This document shows, piece after piece, positions 58,161 to 64,000 of a DNA stretch of 64,000 nt. A program made the translations under genes and the position numbers. The notes beneath the pieces are model-generated. The model worked only from the letters and a program-made list of their open reading frames with translations, did no database searches and had not been told where the DNA came from. The DNA is from Helianthus annuus (lineage: Eukaryota > Streptophyta > Magnoliopsida > Asterales > Asteraceae), in NCBI RefSeq assembly GCF_002127325.2, contig NC_035435.2, positions 122,569,127 through 122,633,126 of the forward strand, in the 5' to 3' direction. The stretch's first letter is position 1. Each line of letters begins with the position of its first letter.

Positions 58161-59523
58161 TGATTAGGATATCCAGCGAAATAGTAATTTCGCTGGTATC
58201 TTAATTTCGCCGCCTTTGTAAGATTTCAAAACAATTTTTAAGTTCGCTCGTAGATTTCAAACTTTCTCGTAAAACGTGCCCAGTATGTTTTCATATATTA
58301 TTTATTATGTAATATTCACAATTTTGCTAAAATTTGGGCCATTTTGACTCCGAACTTCAAATATCCAGCTCTGGGAGGTTCCATTTGATGCAAATTTCCT
58401 TGAGATATTCCACGCTCATCGTACTTACCTGCAGAAGATCATATTGCCAACACTTGCCAAATTCTTTATATATTATTATTATTGTTTACTAACCAGGGCA
58501 CAAGAAAAACTGCCATTATGTTTGTCCGCTTAAATCCATGCATCCTTCTTTCAACATGCCTTCGGAGAGCGCTTTTATCATGTTTTTGGTAATACTGACA
58601 AGTCTTCGATGGCCCCCACACAAGCTATTAAGAATAGAATCATTACGCCCCCGTGAGTCCCACATCAGGACATACCCCCGCGATCAAGGTATGCACAAAG
58701 ATTCCTCATAACAGGTGAGTATATTGGTTTCATTCTCTTCAACGATAGAACAGAGATCAGGTCTGTACTTTCGTACAACAGAGATCCCAAGAGCTATCGA
58801 GGGCTAAGACAGATAGTTCGGTGAACAGGTCAGTACCACTGTACAACAGAGTTACCAAACTAATCTATCTAAGGATTGTGGCCAAAAATGGCGCTTATTA
58901 TGGGTTTTGGCCAAAAAATGGCGCTTATTAGAAAGGGTTTGGCCTTTTTTTATGGCACTTATTACTAAAAGAATATCATAGCGTCTAGGTCAGCATGTAT
59001 CTGGATGTAGCAGAAGAACAACTATGATATCCTCCGAATGAAATACCAATATAAAGACCCGAAATCTCAGACTTTGGCAATCTGCCAACGCAAGATTCAA
59101 GACCATTAAGCCATATGCCGCAACGTGTTACCCACTGAGATGCGTAATGCCTGAGAAAAGCCAGAATTCTTGTGTAGACATTATGTTTTGCTCCCTAACA
59201 GCAGTTTACTCGTCGGTGTTGCTAAATCTACCAACACGTCGTTGCTTGGTACCCCGATTTCTTTTTGTTTTCTGTTTTTGCAAGAAATGACAAAGTGTTA
59301 GCAATTTTCTATCACTTCCTCTAGCAGGAGTCAGACATAAGCATTTGTTTTTGGATTTTCTGAATATATCCCCCTTAAAATCTTCATTTTCGTGAGTCCA
59401 TTTGCCCGAAAATAAAATTTTAAACAGAAAATCTTTTTGGTGGGCGACGTTTTTCGATACTTGTTTTACACTCAACAAACAGTTTTTTTTAGTAGTATTT
59501 ACTGAAAAATTAAATCACAAGAT
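58161..59523 (-). other. Spacer between RNase H and ORF3
   Basis: No gene supported. It contains repeated AACAGAGAT/AACAGAGTT and GTACTTTCGTACAAC-type words (58740-58860) and two copies of GGCCAAAAATGGCGCTTATTA (about 58880-58940). The related gag-only element has a comparable region at 47770-47900. Confidence 0.5.
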
Positions 59524-61210
59524 TCATTTCCATTCAAGGAAATTAACCATTTCCAACCAGGTTACCAGCTGGTTGAATCGGGTTTTATCGAAGGCTTTCG
59601 TGAAAATGTCGGCCCGCAGCTGTGTTGTATCCACTGGCACCACTTGAATATACCCCTTCTCGTAGGCATCTCGAATTGTGTGAATTCGAATTTCGATGTG
59701 CTTTGTTCTTGAGTGGTGTATGGGATTCTTCACAATTCCCAGACACGCTTCATTGTCGATGAATATAGGAGTCTTCATGACGTTGATTCCATAATCCAAC
59801 AACTGATTTTGTATCCAGAGAACTTGTGAACAAGCAGCTGTAGGCCGCGGTGTATTCTGCCTGAGCGGTTGAGGTGGACACCGTTGTTTGCATCTTGCTT
59901 TGCCATGAGATCAAACGATTTCCCAAGAATTGACATCCTCCTGATACAGACCTGCGATCTACTTTACAACCTGCATGATCACTGTCAGAATAGGCAATAA
60001 GATCAAAATTACTATCTTTAGGATACCAAAGGCCTAGCTTCGGAGTTCCTTTGAGATAGCGGAAGATGCGCTTTACAGCAGTTTCATGAGATTCCTTGGG
60101 ATTTGTCTGAAATCGAGCACAAAGACAGACTGCCCACATAATGTCCGGCCTGCTAGCCGTCAAATACAACAGAGAACAGATCATCGAGCGATAAAAGGAT
60201 TTGTTTACTGGTTTTCCTTGAGGGTCTAGAGTAAGTTCTGTCTGAGAGGCGAACGGGGTGCTTGCAACTTTGCAGTCGTTCATGTTGTACTTCGTGAGAA
60301 TGTCCCGAATGTACTTGGCCTGATGAATGAGAATCCCATCCTCCTTTTGCTTCACTTCTAACCCTAAGAAGAAATTCAGCTCTCCCATCATGCTCATTTC
60401 GAATTTTGCCTTCATGACGGTCTCGAATTCTCTACACAACGCCTCGTTAGTTGACCCGAAGATGATATCGTCGATGTAGATTTGAACCAGCATTACATCC
60501 TCCCCGATCTTTTTGGTGAAGAGAGTCATGTCGATCTTTCCTCTGGTGTATCCACACTCTAACAAGTATGTGGACAAAGTCTCGTACCAAGCACGTGGAG
60601 CTTGGTGAAGACCATAGAGTGCTTTGTCCAACTTGAAATAGCGACCTGGAAAATGAGGATCTTCGAACCCTGGAGGCTGACATACATAGACTTCTTCCTT
60701 TACTTTCCCATAAAGAAAAGCACTCTTAACATCCATTTGGAAGACTTTGAAGTTTCTATATGATGCGTATGCCAGGAATATTCTGATTGCTTCCAGTCGT
60801 GCAACCGGAGCAAACACTTCCTCGTAGTCAATCCCTTCTTCCTGACGAAAACCTTGTACTACCAATCTGGCCTTGTTCTTGATTACCATTCCACTATCAT
60901 CCATCTTGTTACGGAAGACCCATTTAGTGCCAATTGGAAACTTTCCTTCAGGTAAATCTACTAGTTCCCAAACTTTAAGCTTCCTGAATTGAGATAGCTC
61001 TTCCTGCATCGCCTGGACCCAACTGGAGTCTTGAATAGCGTCTTCGATGTCTCGTGGAACTGATTGTGACAGAAAAGCTGCAAATAGCCCTTTGTTGATG
61101 CTTGACGACTGCCCACGTGTACGCACTCCTTCTTCGACTGCGCCGATGACGTTTTCAAGAGGATGATTTCGATTTGTCTTGTATCCAGCATTTGTCAGAG
61201 ATTCAATTTG
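59524..61210 (-). pseudogene. Sirevirus RT and RNase H
   Basis: From 61210: [88 protein letters not shown], then the catalytic [10 protein letters not shown] and LNFFLGLEV. RNase H landmarks: [77 protein letters not shown] one-base frameshift near 59840 splits RNase H. A single in-frame TAG at 61211-61213 separates it from integrase. Confidence 0.9.
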
Positions 61211-62275
61211 CTACGGAAGGTTGGTGAAGTGTTCGTCCATGTAAATCACTGGTGGATCATCTTCTTGAGTTGGCTCATTCACATTCCCCTGTGAAGAAGA
61301 AGCACCGTTTTCTTGGGTGTTCTCAGGCGAAGTGTCACCAGTTGCTTCATTCACAGCCAGAATAGGGTCAGCAGATGATGGAGATAGACGGGTGGTAAAC
61401 GGGGTTAAACCAATGTCTGATGAGTCAAACAATGGTTCAACTTGAGTGTCTTCAACAGGTTCTGTTTCTGGAACTGCTTCCGGAATTTCAAAGGTGTTAA
61501 AAATCACACCCACATCGTAGAACCAATCAGGAGTACTTCCGGTGTTGGTGTAGTTTCCTTCTTGAAAATCAACATAGTAAGATTCAAGCACCATCTTTGT
61601 TCTTTTGTTGTAAACACGGTAGGCTTTCTGTGTGGATGAATACCCCATGAAGTAGCAGATATCACCCACTGCTTCGAATTTGATGAGATTTTCCTGAGTG
61701 TTTAGAAGGGTGCACGAACAACCAAATGGTTTGAAGAAGTCAATGAGCGGCTTTCTTTTGAAGAGAAGTTCATAGGCTGTCTTTCCATGTGGTTTTACAA
61801 TGAGTACCCTGTTTAGAACGTAGCATGCCGTATTTACTGCTTCTGCCCAGAAGATGATTGGAAGCTTTGAGTCCACCAGCATGGTTCGTGCAGCTTCGAT
61901 CAACGTTCTATTCTTGCGTTCAGCAACTCCATTTTGTTGGGGAGTTCTGGCTGCACTGTATTGCAGATGAATTCCCTTTTCTGCACAGAAGGATATGAAG
62001 GTTTGATTTTTGAACTCGGACCCATTGTCACTTCTGATCGACTTCACTTTTAGTTTGGTCACGTTTTCAATCAGCGGGATGAATGATTTGAGAACTTCAG
62101 CTGTCTCGCTTTTTGCTTCAAGAAAATAGACCCACGAGAATCGAGAGAAATCATCTGTGATTACCAAACAGTAAGAACTTTAGCAAGACTTTTAACACTA
62201 ATTGGACCAAAAAGATCCATATGCATCAATTGAAGAGGCGCAGTGATCGTATTCACTGCTTTGGACTTGTGCGAT
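61211..62275 (-). pseudogene. Sirevirus integrase
   Basis: The catalytic triad is readable: VITDDFSRFSW, IRSDNGSEFKNQ and QQNGVAERKNRTL. FWAEAVNTACYVLNRV, TAYELLFKRKP and FGCSCTLLNTQ follow, then a Glu/Pro/Ser-rich C-terminal tail of about 110 residues. The N-terminal part (MHMDLFGPISV, about 62225) is in a different frame. Integrase joins the DNA copy to the chromosome. Confidence 0.85.
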
Positions 62276-62847
62276 TTGTTGTGTTGCTTTCCCTAGGCGC
62301 ATGCTATACATTTTTCAGAAAATGGGAATTCTTTAATCGGAAGACCTCTTACTAAGTTTAACTTAGATAGTTTATTCATATTTTTAAAATTAACATGCCC
62401 CAATCACCTGTGCCAAAGCAGTGACTCTGATTCTGAAGCCTTAGAGATCAAGCAGGTTAGATTGTCGTTTGTCTTGGGATTCTTCATATTGAGCACGTAT
62501 GTGTTGTTTTGTCTTGGAGCAGTGAGCATGATCATTTCAGCAGGAACAACATAACCGGGCTTGAGAAACAAGCATTCCATGTCATTGAAAAGCACCGATA
62601 TTCCTTTATCACAGACTTGTGAGACACTCATGAGATTGTAGCACAGCTCCGGAACATAGTTGACATTCTCCAGCGTGAGGGCTTCAGACACCACATCTCC
62701 TACTCCAACAATTTTTCCTCCTTTCTCGTCTCCAGCGAAAGATACGAAATCACCATCGATGAAGCGAAAGTTCTTCAGAAGTTCCTTCAATCCAGTCATG
62801 TGTCTCGAACATCCGCTGTTCACATGCCAGATGTATTCCATGAGCAT
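62276..62847 (-). pseudogene. Sirevirus protease and pre-integrase zinc domain
   Basis: IWHVNSGCSRHMTG near the start corresponds to the family motif W-x-L-D-S-G-C-S-R-H-M-T-G, with the catalytic Asp replaced by Asn (AAC). NVNYVPELCYNLMSVSQVCDKG follows. LLWHR is then interrupted by TGA at about 62401, and the zinc-binding segment KCIACA is interrupted by TAG. Cleavage of the polyprotein is therefore not expected from this copy. Confidence 0.8.
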
Positions 62848-63016
62848 ACGAAGCCATTTCTGGAGTTTATTCTGATATACAAAAATATATACAAATTAGC
62901 TTGATTTAGGAACCCAGATTTGCTTCATTTGGAATCTATCGTGGTTTTGACCCACGTTGACCTCTTTTTGTTTCCAAAAATAGGCAGTTGACTCAACCAG
63001 ATTTTTAACAGACTTT

Positions 63017-63799
63017 TTAAGATAATTTAATTGATATGTGGAGAAAAACATGTTCTGGTTTAGAAAACTTCTTGGTTTTACAATGTTTCGCTGTATGTCC
63101 TAAGTGACCACAGCGAAAGCATCTTTTATGTCTGGGTCTTTTGGTGTTAGAAGATGATGTATGTGATGAGAGTCTTGAGCTTTCTGCTTTCTTCATTTTC
63201 TTGTCCACTCTGCTTTCATCTTCTGAGTATTCTTCATCACTGTCTGAATCGAATGAACTTTCAGACATGTTGTCCTCGCTTGAGCTTTGCTCTTCACTTG
63301 CTTCGTAACTTGACTCATTGTAGCTTTGATCTTTGTTTGAACTTTCTGAGTCTTGGTCTTCAATGGTTTCAGAACTTGAACATTCGAAGCTTTCATCATT
63401 GGTGGGTTGATCTTCACTTGAGGATTGCTCGGTTTCATCACTAGGGAATTCTAGACTTTCATCACTTGCTGTTTGATCTTCACTTGAACTTTCTGATCCT
63501 TGCTCGTCTTCTGAGGCAGTGATGCTTGAGTCTTCATTGCCATGATCTTCAGTGACACTCTTTTCTGAATCTGTCACACCTGTTCTAGAAGGAATAAATT
63601 CGGGAATTTCCTCTGTGAGGAATTTTCCAAAACTATTCTTTTTCAATTCTGGCACAAATACAGGAGATTCACAAGCAACTTTATCATCACAAAACACATA
63701 ATTTAAATCATGACATTCAGACACACAATGTTCACGATCACGGGTCTCAAATGTAGGCACATGACCCTTATAGTCATCCGAAGATTTAAATTTAGGCAC
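63017..63799 (-). pseudogene. Sirevirus gag C-terminal part
   Basis: 260 open codons: a long Ser/Glu/Asp-rich acidic tract (about residues 75-200) with repeats of SSSEDQ(P)TNDES type, then a basic patch KKMKKAESS and the knuckle CFRCGHLGHTAKHC. The protein probably starts beyond the window; the methionine at 63799 is just the first in this open stretch. The acidic tract is similar in kind to the one in the gag-only element at 44560-44760. Confidence 0.75.
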
Positions 63800-64000
63800 T
63801 CAGCCATTACAGTCATGCATCCAACTTAAATTATTACATTCATCCTTAACATTGTTTTTTCCTAGAACAGTTCCAGGCGAACCAGTTAATGGTGGAATAA
63901 CTGTCGCCTGAATATCCGATTCCTATTTTTGACCCGCCGCAGTCTCCATCCTCATTGCACACATCTTCTTTACACACAATGGGATCTGCATTACTTTTAG
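63800..64000 (-). pseudogene. Gag continuation with breaks
   Basis: Continues the gag region in minus-strand reading, with stops in all frames over the first 100 bases. Too short to interpret further. Confidence 0.3.

Larger units (their letters stand above)
54001..64000 (-). mobile_element. Sirevirus-type copia element with third ORF (5' end outside window)
   Basis: Minus-strand order: gag (to 63017), protease (62847-62404), integrase (62167-61211), RT and RNase H (61126-59524), a 2.3-kb spacer, ORF3 (57182-54457), 3' LTR. The extra ORF after pol is a feature of part of the Sirevirus (SIRE/Maximus) lineage, where it is called env-like by position. Stops, one protease active-site change and frameshifts show that pol is inactive. 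Confidence 0.85.

Overview
This window is nuclear DNA of a flowering plant, almost certainly a eudicot. The mix of LTR retrotransposons suggests Asteraceae, but that is an inference from overall look and cannot be proved from sequence alone. It shows spliced genes with GT-AG introns, plant tRNA primer sites (initiator Met and Asp) and nested Ty1/copia and Ty3/gypsy elements. I see one convincing host gene. Nearly everything else is mobile DNA at different stages of decay.

The host gene is a peroxisomal glycolate oxidase (17953-21200, + strand). It has nine coding exons, probably an extra intron in the 5' leader, and encodes 369 residues with every known catalytic residue in place. Its introns carry small transposon insertions.

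Layout, left to right. 1-980: end of an LTR on the minus strand. 1311-4523: Helitron-like ends around a 912-bp PIF/Harbinger-type element (2561-3472, TSD TTA). 4804-5543: a solo LTR with a perfect 5-bp TSD (AGAGG). 7712-15326: a complete but decayed Ty3/gypsy element (TSD TCCAC) inserted in an older gypsy LTR. 15973-17030: copia LTR and RNase H debris. 17030-21490: the glycolate oxidase locus. 21490-23060: Helitron-like end, Harbinger ORF1 debris and a four-unit tandem array of a Harbinger terminus. 23823-36594: a gypsy element (TSD TGATA) that split an older ORF. It was itself split inside its reverse transcriptase by a non-autonomous Athila/Tat-like element (24975-32082, TSD ACATA). 37149-39176: a minisatellite block between two LTR copies. 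39177-52954: a copia element on the minus strand, split in its RT by a gag-only Sirevirus-like copia element (40932-49483, TSD GGGTG). 52955-54000: gypsy LTR fragment. 54000-64000: a large Sirevirus-type copia element on the minus strand. It reads gag, protease, integrase, RT, RNase H, then a third ORF of about 900 codons. That ORF seems to have its own TATA box and a 0.85-kb leader intron ending 1 nt before its start codon.

The least ordinary observations are the third ORF with apparent private promoter and intron, two large gag-only or gag-like elements without polymerase genes, family-specific short-word arrays just upstream of several LTR TATA boxes, and the tandemly multiplied Harbinger terminus. 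All LTR, TSD and splice boundaries were read by eye. LTR divergence figures are estimates, not computed alignments.
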